DNA of 50,051 nt from assembly GCA_041686095.1 (NCBI GenBank), contig JAWLEN010000005.1, positions 1 to 50,051 of the forward strand, read 5' to 3'. Each line of letters starts with the position of its first letter. Position 1 is the first letter of the stretch. Source of the stretch: WJMT01 sp041686095 (GTDB taxonomy: Bacteria; Acidobacteriota; Aminicenantia; Aminicenantales; Aminicenantaceae). Of the stretch, positions 23,895 to 34,300 are shown piece after piece. The position numbers and the translations under genes are program-made. Under the pieces are notes generated by a model that saw only the letters and a list, made by a program, of their open reading frames with translations, ran no database searches and had not been told where the DNA came from.

Positions 23895-24965
23895 TTAATC
23901 AGGAAAATGCAAATGAAAAGAAGCAAGCATTTCTTTGAGGTCCAGGTATTCAATTTGAGATGTTTCTGAGTTAAAATACTTTAGATATAATTTCCCGTCC
24001 CTTTCAACAAAACCGTACATATCCAAAACATACTCGCCCAAAACATTTTTATCTATTTTTTTTGGAATAAAGGTATTATATAACACATACTCAGTCTCAA
24101 CCCGACCCTTACTCTCCTTAGGCATCTTAATACAAATAAGCCACTGGTTGTCTTGGGTAGAATTGATTATCTGAAAAACAGCTTCATTATCTCTGTCAAT
24201 CTCCACTCCCGAAGCCTTATCTGTATCCATTAATACCGCGCTCTCATCTTGGCTTAAGTAAATGGCATTCACAGATTGAATTTCTTTTTCTGTTTCTATC
24301 TCAGAAATACAGGTGACATCTGTTTCTGATCCTTTGTACACACCCTGAATCTCCAGTCTTAAGATATAATGGACCGCATCCGCCGGGCTTCCGATCTCTG
24401 TGGCTTTTTCTCTTTGATAACTGTCAACAACGCTCTCTTTGAATTCTCTCAGTCCTGTCCATGATAAGGGGAAATTTAAAACCTGTTCATCTTGAGTGTC
24501 CTGAAGCTCTATGACATATTCTTTTTCATATCTCACAGCATAATATTGCACCGCTATTTCAGAGACATGCGCTTCAGGACTGATCCCCACATAAAAGCTG
24601 ACTCTCATCTGCTTAACTCTGTTATAATTATAGAACGACTCATCACTGCTTGCGAACCCATTTATGATATTTAAAGTTCTGGTGTTTTCTGGTATCTTGA
24701 AAAACAAGGCTTCTCCTATTCCATCCCCGGGCATTCCTTCAGCCCAGCATGTAGCCCTGTCCCCATCAAACATCCTGACCCCTGAAAAAATTCCAGGATT
24801 AAAAGGATCGGGCTCAGGATTCTCATGTTCTGATGTGACTTGATACAAAACATTATTTTGCCAAGAATAAAGAATTATCTGCTCCCATTGGACGGCTGAA
24901 GAGTATAGACAGACAAGAGAAAACAAAATAGAAAACAAAACAGATGCTTTCATTGTTCTTTTCAT
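23895..24965 (-). CDS. Secreted protein with NADase-type glycan-binding-like domain
   Basis: From the ATG at 24965 (ribosome site AGAGAGG) the protein has 356 residues. A longer frame to 25052 lacks a site and would overlap the kinase gene by more. A signal peptide ('KASVLFSILFSLVCLYSSA') is followed by a discoidin-like domain at about 50-140, with 'MFDGDRATCWAEGMPGDGIG' and 'RTLNIINGFASSDESFYNYN'. This matches the NADase-type glycan-binding domain seen in many secreted bacterial proteins. The C-terminal half, about 190 residues, is unassigned. It starts 26 bases after the histidine kinase stop, so it may be the third gene of that operon. Confidence 0.7.
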   Translation of the reverse strand: MKRTMKASVLFSILFSLVCLYSSAVQWEQIILYSWQNNVLYQVTSEHENPEPDPFNPGIFSGVRMFDGDRATCWAEGMPGDGIGEALFFKIPENTRTLNIINGFASSDESFYNYNRVKQMRVSFYVGISPEAHVSEIAVQYYAVRYEKEYVIELQDTQDEQVLNFPLSWTGLREFKESVVDSYQREKATEIGSPADAVHYILRLEIQGVYKGSETDVTCISEIETEKEIQSVNAIYLSQDESAVLMDTDKASGVEIDRDNEAVFQIINSTQDNQWLICIKMPKESKGRVETEYVLYNTFIPKKIDKNVLGEYVLDMYGFVERDGKLYLKYFNSETSQIEYLDLKEMLASFHLHFPD

Positions 24966-24990
24966 CTTTAACCTCTCTTCTAAACTTTGC

Positions 24991-27525
24991 TTAACTCGAT
25001 AATTCTTTGGACTGCATCCCGCTGTTTTGAGCATATGTCTTAGCCACTTCAATGAAGTGCTCTACTACCTCAGGATCAAACTGTTCCCCTGATTTATTGA
25101 CAATTTCTTTAACCGCATAATTATGGGAATTGGCTTTTCGGTAAGGACGCTCTGAAGTGATGGCGTCATAGGTATCCGCTATAGCCATGATCCGGGAACC
25201 AATGGGGATTTCCAAACTTTTCAATCCATCTGGATAGCCTTTCCCATCATACCTCTCATGGTGGTGTCTTATGACTTTAGCTACCTTATTCAATTCCACC
25301 ACAGGTTTGAGTATTTTCTCTCCATGAATCGGATGCTGTTGGATAATAAGGATTTCTTCTTTTGTTAATTTATCTTTTTTGTGAAGTATCTTTTCAGGAA
25401 CAGCGATTTTCCCTATATCATGAAGTATGGTGGCTACCTCCAGATCTTTTTGCTCTCTCTCGTTTAGGCCCATCTTCTCGGCGATCTTTAAAGAAATTTC
25501 AGTCACTCGAGCAGAATGAGCACGGGTATACTCATCTTTAGCTTCCAGAGCAGAGACCAAAGACTTAGTCATAGCCACAAACAGGGACCTCTGCCGCTCA
25601 GCAAGGTCACTGGTTCTCATTTTAAGATTTCGATTGGCCAGTGCTAAGTCTGCCTCTGCCTTCCTCATCCTGAGCTGAGAACGGATTCTGGCTTTTAATT
25701 CTGTGGAATCAAACGGCTTGCTTATGTAATCATCAGCACCGGAGTCAATACCTTCGGCCAACATTTCCGCCCCAGTTCGGGCAGTTACCAGAATCACCGG
25801 AGTGTGTTTGAGATTTTCATCTTCTTTGACTTTTTTGCAAAACATATGCCCATTCATTCCGGGCATCATAACATCGCACAGAACAAGGTCGGACATCTTT
25901 TCTGAAATAACTTTTAATCCCTCTTCAGCAGATACACACAGGTCTAAGTCATATTCATCCTGAAGAATTAACTCCATAAGCTTTAACACTTCTGGATTAT
26001 CATCAATAACCAAAAGCCTGTATTCATGCCCGCCTCCGGTTGACTTGGCTTTTTTCGGCATATCCATCTGTTCAATATCAATGAGCTGAAGTTTTTTAAA
26101 GTCTGTGACAATATCCTGCACTTTGGGATGTTCGGTGTCAGTGGCTCTCTTTTTTAGAGCCACTGGTTTATCTTCCTCTCTCCGGTCAATCACATCCCTA
26201 GTGTAATGACTGTCTCCCTTTCTCAACTCGACAATAAACCGGGAGCCTCTACCCAATTCGCTTTGGGCTTTTATTTTACCGCTGTGCAGTTTTACGATCT
26301 CATAAGCCAGTGAAAGACCGATTCCTGTTCCTGCGTGCTGACGGGAAAGGGATCCATCAATCTGAGAAAACCGGTCAAATATATTGGCCAATTTATCCTT
26401 AGGCATGCCGATACCTGTATCTTCCACTGTCAAAACAATTCGGTTATCTGTTTCCTCCAAATAAACAGTGATTCTTCCACCTTCATTGGTGAATTTAACC
26501 GCATTGGACAGCAGATTTAAAATGACTTTTTCAAAATGGTCCGGATCTATAGTGACTTCCATTTTGTGGGGAGGATGCTGGAAATAGAGAGTGATTTTTT
26601 TCTGATCAGCCAAGGGTTTGACCGAAGAAAGAAGAGAATTGATATACTCGACAAAATCTATACTTTTGATTTTAAGCCTCATCTGACCTTCTTCTAATTT
26701 TGTCAGGTCCAAAAGGTTGTTAATGAGCTTGAGAAGCTTTAATCCATTCTTTTTCAGGGTTACCAGTGCATCTCTCTGTTTTGGAGTAATCCGGCCCATC
26801 TTGCCATCTATAATTGGATTTAATGGAGCCAGCATCAAAGTCAAAGGAGTGCGCAGCTCATGATTGACGTTAGCAAAAAACTGGGTTTTTAGTTCATCTA
26901 GGCTTTTGAGCTTTATGTTTGATTCCCTCAGTTTCTTGGAGGTCTCTTCCAGTCTGATAAGACTTCTCAAACCCCGGCGTCTAATGGTGTCCATTACATA
27001 GGAGGCAAATCCTCCGATGATAATGATTGAGCTGAGAAAAAATATATTATTAAACATGATCCTCCAGTCAAGCTTTTCCAATTGGATCATCACCAAACTG
27101 GGAACCACATAACTGGCCCATACCACTGAGGAGACAATCAAAGCTTCCCGGGTGGTGAAAGGAAGAAGAGCCATCATACACATGATAATCAGGGTCAGCC
27201 CCTGGTAATAGCTGCTCATAAATCCGCCCATGATCTGTATCATGATGGCAATGCCAAAAGCGTCGATAATGAGAAGAGCCATTCCCAAAGTTAAAAGGCT
27301 GCGGATAGAGTGAGCTTTACGGTGGAGAATTAACAGAACCGCGTTTAAAATAATCACCACCAGCCGGATGATCAAAAATTCAATAATATATTCAGGAGTG
27401 TAAATGAGGTCTAAGATCAGAAAACCCGGATAAAATACCATGCTGAGAATGATAGACAGTTTGACTCTGCCCCGCAGGTCATATTCCTTAAAATACCTTT
27501 TCAAAAATTCCTTACTTTCGCTCAT
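24991..27525 (-). CDS. Hybrid histidine kinase with receiver and HD-GYP domains
   Basis: This is an 844-residue multidomain protein. About six membrane helices occupy residues 20-180, followed by a coiled coil. HisKA comes next, with the phosphorylated His in 'FFANVNHELRTPLTLML' (about 210-280), then HATPase ('NLLSNAVKFTNEGG', 'DTGIGMP', 'GTGIGLSLAYEIV'), and a receiver with 'VIDDNPEV', 'LCDVMMPGMNG' and 'SKPFD' (about 505-620). Last is a complete HD-GYP domain with 'ATILHDIGKIAVPEKIL' and 'HHHERYDGKGYPDGL'. HD-GYP enzymes hydrolyse c-di-GMP. An input signal could therefore change c-di-GMP through phosphorylation of the linked receiver. It starts inside the end of the PilZ fusion gene (ATGA overlap), whose product would sense the same nucleotide. 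Confidence 0.93.
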   Translation of the reverse strand: MSESKEFLKRYFKEYDLRGRVKLSIILSMVFYPGFLILDLIYTPEYIIEFLIIRLVVIILNAVLLILHRKAHSIRSLLTLGMALLIIDAFGIAIMIQIMGGFMSSYYQGLTLIIMCMMALLPFTTREALIVSSVVWASYVVPSLVMIQLEKLDWRIMFNNIFFLSSIIIIGGFASYVMDTIRRRGLRSLIRLEETSKKLRESNIKLKSLDELKTQFFANVNHELRTPLTLMLAPLNPIIDGKMGRITPKQRDALVTLKKNGLKLLKLINNLLDLTKLEEGQMRLKIKSIDFVEYINSLLSSVKPLADQKKITLYFQHPPHKMEVTIDPDHFEKVILNLLSNAVKFTNEGGRITVYLEETDNRIVLTVEDTGIGMPKDKLANIFDRFSQIDGSLSRQHAGTGIGLSLAYEIVKLHSGKIKAQSELGRGSRFIVELRKGDSHYTRDVIDRREEDKPVALKKRATDTEHPKVQDIVTDFKKLQLIDIEQMDMPKKAKSTGGGHEYRLLVIDDNPEVLKLMELILQDEYDLDLCVSAEEGLKVISEKMSDLVLCDVMMPGMNGHMFCKKVKEDENLKHTPVILVTARTGAEMLAEGIDSGADDYISKPFDSTELKARIRSQLRMRKAEADLALANRNLKMRTSDLAERQRSLFVAMTKSLVSALEAKDEYTRAHSARVTEISLKIAEKMGLNEREQKDLEVATILHDIGKIAVPEKILHKKDKLTKEEILIIQQHPIHGEKILKPVVELNKVAKVIRHHHERYDGKGYPDGLKSLEIPIGSRIMAIADTYDAITSERPYRKANSHNYAVKEIVNKSGEQFDPEVVEHFIEVAKTYAQNSGMQSKELSS

Positions 27526-30500
27526 TTTTCTTGTCCTTTAGTGACCACACAAACATAACCCTGAGGAGGACTTCCAAAAGTCTCAACGGTGCGGACATGC
27601 TCAAAACCTGCTTGTTCCAACAGCTCATAAAGATGATCTAAATCAAAAAAGTCAAAAGTGCCTGCCTCTTCCAGCTCAACGAGAGCTTGGGCATCATTGA
27701 GAAAGGAACGTATGGAGTTCAGCACCAGCTGTTTTTCCCATTTCTCTGGAAAAGAATCATCGTCCATCTCCTCCACTTTTTTGACTAACCTGGTGAAAAG
27801 GCCTGAAGCATCCGCATCCGGACGAACACTGGATAAGATTAACAGTCCTCCTGGGCTTAAAATCCTGTTCAGCTCAATTAAAGTTTCTATTGGATTAAAA
27901 ATATAAGATAAAACAAGGCTCATCACTATTTTATTGAAGTATCCCTTCTTAAAAGGAAGATGCAGGCCTTTTTGCGTATCGTCTGAAAAGACCAGCTTTT
28001 TATAAGAAGGCTTCTCTTTTTCCAAGCCTAAAATATAACGGGATGCTTTATTGAAATCAACAATAGTTCTTAGTTCAGGAAGCTCAAACGTCTTTTTCAG
28101 CCGCTTCTTCTTTTCCGGTGTGATTTTTTCCCCGCGGAGGATTCGGTGCACACGAGGAGAGTAGCGCCTGTGTATCTTATTCGCTGACTGGATGGTTATA
28201 TTCTCAATTTTATCTACAAATTCCAAAAAATTGGCGACCTCTCCGTTTAAAAAACGAAGAATAGGTAAATATCGGTTCATTTCAATGTCACATCCGATGT
28301 AGTCAAGACGGATATTTTTTTGATCTGATTCAAGCTTTTGGCTCAGTTTCTGCTCGGCTTTATTTAATGCCTCCGGAACCAGATCAGCTACAATGATTTC
28401 CTTGGGCAAAGGCTGTTTCCCTTCTAAAATATAGAGAATAAAGTTCCCTGTCCCACCACCCAAATCAAGAACATGGTCCTCAACAGACAGCTCAAGAGCT
28501 TGGAGCTGATCCCTCATAAGCTCATCATAGTCATCAGCTAGAGTGAGTACATCAAAACCTAAGAGATCTTTCTCGCCGATAAGATATCGCCTCCAGTATT
28601 CATCTCGATCTTCCAAATTCCGACTCGGTAATCTGTCTTTTTCTGCATGACGTTTGAAAAAAAGGTTGTTTTTTCGAGGGACCACAGGTTTGATATGGCT
28701 CTGGTGAATGAAGCGGTATGAAAGAGCTGTGACAGCCGCAAACATCTGAAGAGCTTCCTTGGATGTTCGAGCGTTGTGACCAAGAGAGATGGGGATCACT
28801 TCCCTCATAGCATCAGCCTTAATCCCCATAATATCTCGAATGAATTCTGGCCTCACCCAATGATCATGTTCACCGTATATCCAGGTGACAGGGATGTCGA
28901 TCTCTTTTATGTCTTCTCGGGCTTGGTCAAGAGTGGCGATACGATTAGCCAATCCATCTTCCATGTACTTATCGACATTCACCAAATTTCCCAAAACTGG
29001 TCTGATTCCCAGCTCAATACCAAGCTGATGTTGTTCTAAAAGATCCAATCCACAATTAACACGGGTAAGGAGATGCCTGAGCTCAGGAGTCCCCATACAT
29101 GCGATCCAGTAATCAACCCGGCTTCTATAGGCTTTATCTCGAAGGACCAACCTCGCTTCCAAGGCAGCCAAAGAAAAGCTCACCAGTATGACTTTATCAG
29201 CCTTTATGATAGGATTATTATCAAGCCAGTCCAAAACAGCTTTGATGTCAGAAGCACCCTGGCTAAGAGAGGCATTAACCATTTCATAAGGAGGTTCAGA
29301 GGCTTCAAGGTCTTTATAGCTTTCTCCTTTCCTGCGGATTCCATCGAATCGAATAACCGCAGCGGACTGACCACAAAGATAGAAATTTTCAATAATAGTC
29401 TGGGACAACGCAAATAGGGTCTCTTTGGTCTTACCAAAAGCAGGGGGGATAATGATGACTGGAACGGGAGACCCGTCCAAAGGAAGAGAAATATCCAGCA
29501 ACCCCACAATCTCTTCACCTTTTTTGTTTTCCAGCCGGATGACTTGAGGCGGTTTTTTTGCTAATTCACCTAAATCAGAATGCCGGCGGGGTCCGGGACG
29601 GATAGCATCTGTGTCTTTAGTGGGCTTCCTCTCTTTCGGAACTTCAAACTCTGGAAGCTTGGCTGTATCAATGGAAAGGCGACCAATACCAAATTGGAGC
29701 CCATATCTAAATTGATTTTTCCCATTGGTTTTGATTCTTTTAATATTGCGTATTTCCCCCCTCGTTTCCCTGATAATCTTTTCTCCCCGCAATACTTTTA
29801 TTGACTCTATGGGAGTGCCGCTCAAAAGAGCCACATTTTCCTGCTTTGTGATGAAGCTGACTCCGCCTTCACTGATATCAGTTATGGTGCCTCTGATCAC
29901 TGAATCAAAGGGATAAGGAAGCTTAATCTCCAGCTCCAATTCTTCCTCTGGCTTTTCTCTATCCAGAGCTCTCTTTTCAGAATAAAACAAAATTTGGGGA
30001 TAAAGAACATCAATATAAGAGCCTTTTTCATCAATTCTATAAATGACTGTCTCAAAATTATAGGTTGCGTATCCAGATTGGAAGGAAACAAATATGCTTT
30101 CTGAAGTTTTGAATTTATTATCCAAGTCTTCACCAGATAATCGACAGTAATGCCAAGGATCTATATCAATCAGCTTGAGTGTAGATGGGAGCCGCGAAAA
30201 AGAAGGAATGGCTGTGATCTCTGATTTACTATTCATGGCTCTCTGAAGGAGTGATTCAATTTTCTTTTTATCCTTAAAAGGAATGATGGCGTCTACTTGC
30301 AAAAATGGATACCTGTCCTTAAGTTGAGAGACCTCTCCAATGGTGGCATACTGCATTATATGCCTGGCTAGGATTTGCCGGCTTTCTTCATCAATACCCA
30401 AAAAGCGAATCCCGACTCCTTTGTTTTCTTTATCTGAGTGCACCACATATCCGGCAAGCTCATGCTGAGTCCCGTCAGGAAGCTCAAGGATAAACGGCAT

Positions 30501-31055
30501 GACCCGGTCTTCAGGAAGCAGGGCTTTTACGAACATTCCATTTTCACTGATGTTTTCCACAGAGGCTGGGGAATGATAGTCCAGATGAGCCTGGATGCTT
30601 CCCTTATCAGCCACCTCCACCCGCATGCATTTTCTTTTTTCCTTTGATTTTTGTGCAAAAAGATAACAGAGTTTCCGTTTGACTTCCTCTGGATCAAAGG
30701 ACCGGTTGTAAAAATAGTCCAACTGCCCTCCATACATCCCGATGTAAGAGAGCTCTTTATCACTGGATTCTCCAATAAGCATCTTGATCATATTGTCTGG
30801 TTTGGGAATATTTTCGTTGACATGCCTTATAAAAACACCACTATCCATATTGGGAAGTGAGTGATCAACCACAATGGCATCAATCCGCTTGACTTCTTTG
30901 AGAAGCTGGATGGCTTCAACTCCGCTGTCAGTGGTGTAGACTTGGTATTCAGGCTCCAGACTCTGCCGCAGTCTTTCCCTTTTTTTCGGATCGCTGTTGA
31001 CCACTAAAACCACTGACTTCAAATGAGTGCTTTTCTGAAGTCCTTTTGAAGCCAT
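27522..31055 (-). CDS. Pseudo-receiver / PilZ / PilZ / LuxD-like acyl hydrolase / methyltransferase fusion
   Basis: This is a 1177-residue cytosolic fusion. Residues 14-133 form a receiver with D64, but the acidic pair is 'VVNSDP' and the usual Lys is replaced ('YNRSFDPE'), so it is probably a pseudo-receiver. PilZ 1 has R141-x3-R145 and NISENG (168-173). Residues of about 245-350 look like a YcgR-type N domain. PilZ 2 has R362-x3-R366 and DISEGG (393-398), so both PilZ domains keep the c-di-GMP motifs. Residues of about 505-770 form an alpha/beta hydrolase with S628 ('LVSFSLAAL'), D731 and H760, resembling LuxD myristoyl transferase/thioesterase. Residues of about 840-1170 form a SAM methyltransferase ('VLDLGGGTGNF'). 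An AAGAGAG site supports the start. First gene of an operon with the HD-GYP kinase. Function inferred: c-di-GMP-controlled acyl transfer and methylation. Confidence 0.85.
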   Translation of the reverse strand: MASKGLQKSTHLKSVVLVVNSDPKKRERLRQSLEPEYQVYTTDSGVEAIQLLKEVKRIDAIVVDHSLPNMDSGVFIRHVNENIPKPDNMIKMLIGESSDKELSYIGMYGGQLDYFYNRSFDPEEVKRKLCYLFAQKSKEKRKCMRVEVADKGSIQAHLDYHSPASVENISENGMFVKALLPEDRVMPFILELPDGTQHELAGYVVHSDKENKGVGIRFLGIDEESRQILARHIMQYATIGEVSQLKDRYPFLQVDAIIPFKDKKKIESLLQRAMNSKSEITAIPSFSRLPSTLKLIDIDPWHYCRLSGEDLDNKFKTSESIFVSFQSGYATYNFETVIYRIDEKGSYIDVLYPQILFYSEKRALDREKPEEELELEIKLPYPFDSVIRGTITDISEGGVSFITKQENVALLSGTPIESIKVLRGEKIIRETRGEIRNIKRIKTNGKNQFRYGLQFGIGRLSIDTAKLPEFEVPKERKPTKDTDAIRPGPRRHSDLGELAKKPPQVIRLENKKGEEIVGLLDISLPLDGSPVPVIIIPPAFGKTKETLFALSQTIIENFYLCGQSAAVIRFDGIRRKGESYKDLEASEPPYEMVNASLSQGASDIKAVLDWLDNNPIIKADKVILVSFSLAALEARLVLRDKAYRSRVDYWIACMGTPELRHLLTRVNCGLDLLEQHQLGIELGIRPVLGNLVNVDKYMEDGLANRIATLDQAREDIKEIDIPVTWIYGEHDHWVRPEFIRDIMGIKADAMREVIPISLGHNARTSKEALQMFAAVTALSYRFIHQSHIKPVVPRKNNLFFKRHAEKDRLPSRNLEDRDEYWRRYLIGEKDLLGFDVLTLADDYDELMRDQLQALELSVEDHVLDLGGGTGNFILYILEGKQPLPKEIIVADLVPEALNKAEQKLSQKLESDQKNIRLDYIGCDIEMNRYLPILRFLNGEVANFLEFVDKIENITIQSANKIHRRYSPRVHRILRGEKITPEKKKRLKKTFELPELRTIVDFNKASRYILGLEKEKPSYKKLVFSDDTQKGLHLPFKKGYFNKIVMSLVLSYIFNPIETLIELNRILSPGGLLILSSVRPDADASGLFTRLVKKVEEMDDDSFPEKWEKQLVLNSIRSFLNDAQALVELEEAGTFDFFDLDHLYELLEQAGFEHVRTVETFGSPPQGYVCVVTKGQEK

Positions 31056-31182
31056 TTATTCTCTCTTGTTAAGAGTATGAAGTCCAAATTCTTGAAAAAA
31101 TGAATAGAACATTAATCTATTTAGTCGCTCTTGGACAGAAAAAATGTAAATATACAAAATATCCAGTTAATCCCTAAATAGT

Positions 31183-31211
31183 ATACTATATATAGTTAAT
31201 TTACTTGTCAA
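31183..31211 (-). promoter_or_regulatory. Candidate promoter for the PilZ-fusion operon
   Basis: On the minus strand an exact TTGACA (31211-31206) is followed after 17 bp by TAGTAT (31188-31183); a TATAGT at 15 bp is an alternative. An AT-rich palindrome overlaps the -10. The leader would be about 120 bases. Confidence 0.45.
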
Positions 31212-31233
31212 GTATATAGAAATCAAATTTTAT
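31205..31233 (+). promoter_or_regulatory. Candidate promoter for the GH2 gene
   Basis: TTGTCA (31205-31210), a 17-bp spacer and TTTTAT (31228-31233). It shares its -35 with the divergent promoter on the other strand, so the two could compete for polymerase. The leader would be about 130 bases. Confidence 0.35.
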
Positions 31234-31369
31234 CCCAGAAAAATTTAGGAAAACCTATTTAAAAAGCCCCCCTAACACCATTAAATTCAAGATGAGAAGG
31301 GTAGGAATGAGGCATCCCCTGTATTGAAAAAGCATTTTTATTCCATTAAAATAAGAAAAAAGCATTTAA

Positions 31370-34300
31370 ATGAAAAAATTTTTTTTTAAGGGTTTAGTCA
31401 TATTTTTGTTCATCATTCTATTCTTCAGCTGCTCGGGTAAGAATAGATATGATAAAAAAGCTTTCAAAGAAAAAGAGCCCAGAGACTGGGAAAATCCAGC
31501 TGTTTTTCAAATAAACCGGGAACCCCCCAGAGCTAGTTTCATCCCTTACGCCAATGAACAGCAGGCTGTCGAAGACAATAAAAATGATTCACCCTATTAT
31601 CTAAATTTAAACGGAATGTGGAAATTCCACTGGTCCAGAAAACCCGGGGACAGGCCTTATTACTTTTTTGAGCCGGACTATAACACCAGTGGATGGGATT
31701 GGATCAAGGTTCCCAGCAACTGGGAACTTCAGGGTTATGGAGTCCCTATTTATATAAACGCTGGGTATCCCTTTGAAAAGAATCCCCCCTATATCCATCA
31801 TAACTACAATCCAGTTGGTTCCTATAAACGCGACTTTAGAATTCCTAAAGAATGGAAAAACAAAGAAGTCTTTATCCATTTCAGTGCCGTGAGTTCTGCC
31901 ATGTATGTTTGGATAAACGGGAAAAAAGTGGGATATAATGAAGGAAGCAAAACTCCAGCAGAATTCTGCATCACTCCCTATATCCGGGAAGGGAAAAATT
32001 CTGCTGCTGTTGAAGTCTACCGATGGTGCGATGGAAGCTATTTGGAAGACCAAGACTTCTGGAGGCTGAGTGGAATACAAAGAGATGTTTATCTCCTGGC
32101 AAGAAACAAAGTTCACATTCGTGACTTTTTTTCAAAAGCTGACCTGGTGAATGACTACCAAGACGGAAAACTCACCCTTTTCATTGAGATCAAAAGCTGT
32201 CAAGTAAACAACAAAAAATACACTGTTGAATTTTCTCTTATGGATCAAAACAATGAAATTCTTTCTGGTGCTGAGACCATAACCATTGAAAATGACAAAA
32301 ACACGGTGGCGTTTACAAAAGAAATAGAGAATCCTAAAAAATGGAGTGCTGAAAATCCTTATCTTTACACTCTTATCACTACCCTTAAAAACAGCACTGG
32401 AGAAATCTTAGAGACTGTGGGCTGCAAAGTGGGATTCCGCAAAGTTGAAATAACAGACAATAGGCTTTATGTCAATGGAGTACCGGTCTACCTAAAGGGA
32501 GTCAACCTGCACGAGCACCATGAACGATTCGGTCATGTTGTGGATAAAGAAACCATGCTTAAAGACATAAGCACAATGAAAAAATCAAACATCAATGCGG
32601 TGAGAACATCCCATTATCCACAGCCTGAGGATTGGTACAAACTGTGCGATCAATACGGACTTTATTTGATCGATGAAGCCAATATAGAATCACATGGAAT
32701 GGGGTACCAAAAAGACATCACCCTTGCGGATAAACCTGAATGGAAAGATGCTCATTTGGACAGAGCCGTAAAAATGGTGGAAAGGGACAAAAACCATCCT
32801 TCCATAATCATATGGTCTTTAGGAAATGAAGCTGGCGACGGCCATAATATGTTGGCTAACTACAGGTGGATCAAAACCAGAGACAGCACTCGGCCTGTAC
32901 AATATGAACGAGAGGGGCATCAGACCAATGCCAAAGAGAGGCATTCTGATATTTACTGTCCTATGTACGCCCGAATCAGTCATCTCGAGAAATATGCCCA
33001 AAGCCGCGAAGACCGGCCTCTCATTATGTGTGAATATTCCCATGCTATGGGAAACAGCAACGGAAATCTTCAAGATTACTGGGATGTGATCGAAAAATAT
33101 AGTATTCTCCAGGGCGGATTTATATGGGACTGGGTAGACCAAGGGCTCATCAAAAAAAATGAAAACAACGAAACCTTTTGGGCTTATGGAGGAGACTTTG
33201 GGCCTCCGGGAGTTCCCAGTGACGGGAATTTTTGCATAAATGGATTGGTCAATCCAGATAGAACCCCGCATCCTGCCCTTCAGGAAGTGAAGAAGGTTTA
33301 CCAGTATGCGGATTTCAATCCTGTTGACTTGAATTCAGGCTTAATAAGCATTGCTAATAAATTCAGCTTCACTCCTCTTTCCAAGTTCAAGCTCCAATGG
33401 AGCATAGAAGAAGACGGCATTGAAGTCGACTCAGGTCTGTTTGAAAATCTGGATATACCCCCTTTAGAAACCAAGGAAATAAAATTAGGATACGAACTTC
33501 TCTCCACAAAACCTGGTTCTGAATATTTTCTCAATTTAGATCTCAAAAGAAAAGAAGAACATTCTCTGCTTCCTCAAGGACACATCATGGCCCGGGAACA
33601 GTTTAAAATTCCTGTTTACAAAAAAGCAGCTCCAGAAAATCCAGAAGACTGGCCGGACTTAAAATTAGAACATAAAGAATCTGAAGCTTTTATCTCAGGC
33701 AAGGATTTTTCCTTTGGATTTAACCTTGATTCTGGTGTGCTCAGTTCTATAATTTACCAAGAAAAAGAACTCATCCAAAAACCCCTTTTCCCTAATTTTT
33801 GGAGAGCCCCTACAGATAATGACTTTGGAAATGGAATGCCCACCCGCTGTGAAGTATGGAGAAAGACAGAAAAAAGGAGAAAAATCACTGATTTTCATAT
33901 ACAAGAACTCTCAAAAAAAGCTGTGCGGATCACCTTTGATTCTGAAATAGAAAATCAGAAAGGAAAAGTCGTTGCTCATCACAACACCGCTTATACTGTA
34001 ACAGGAAGCGGTGACATCCTTATAGAAGTGGATTTTGAAAAAATTGTTGGTGCTCTCCCCGAGCTTCCCAGGGTTGGAATGAATATGCATCTCCCCCGCG
34101 AGTTTGAATATATCCAATGGTTTGGAAAAGGCCCTTTTGAAAACTACTGGGACCGAAAGACTGCTGCAAGAGTGGGTTTTTATCAAAAATTGGTCCAGGA
34201 TCTCTATTTTGCTTATATCCGCCCTCAGGAAAATGGAAATCGGACTGACACCAGATGGCTTTCCATAACCAACAAAGAAGGAATCGGCCTCCTGGTAGTC

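Larger units (their letters stand above)
31056..31369. other. AT-rich divergent promoter region, 314 bases
   Basis: This gap separates the divergent PilZ-fusion and GH2 genes. It holds two overlapping promoter candidates (31183-31233), an AT-rich palindrome ACTATATATAGT (31185-31196) and, nearer the GH2 gene, a segment (about 31290-31322, 'ggtaggaatgaggcatcccc') like the core of the hairpin repeats at 5.3 and 14.1 kb. I see no small gene. Confidence 0.5.

Noticed and set aside
31607..32116. 169-codon open frame antisense to the GH2 gene
   Set aside because: It lies wholly within a strongly supported glycosidase, has no ribosome site and its translation has no protein-like motif. The same applies to the antisense frames at 32819-33271 and 33911-34333.
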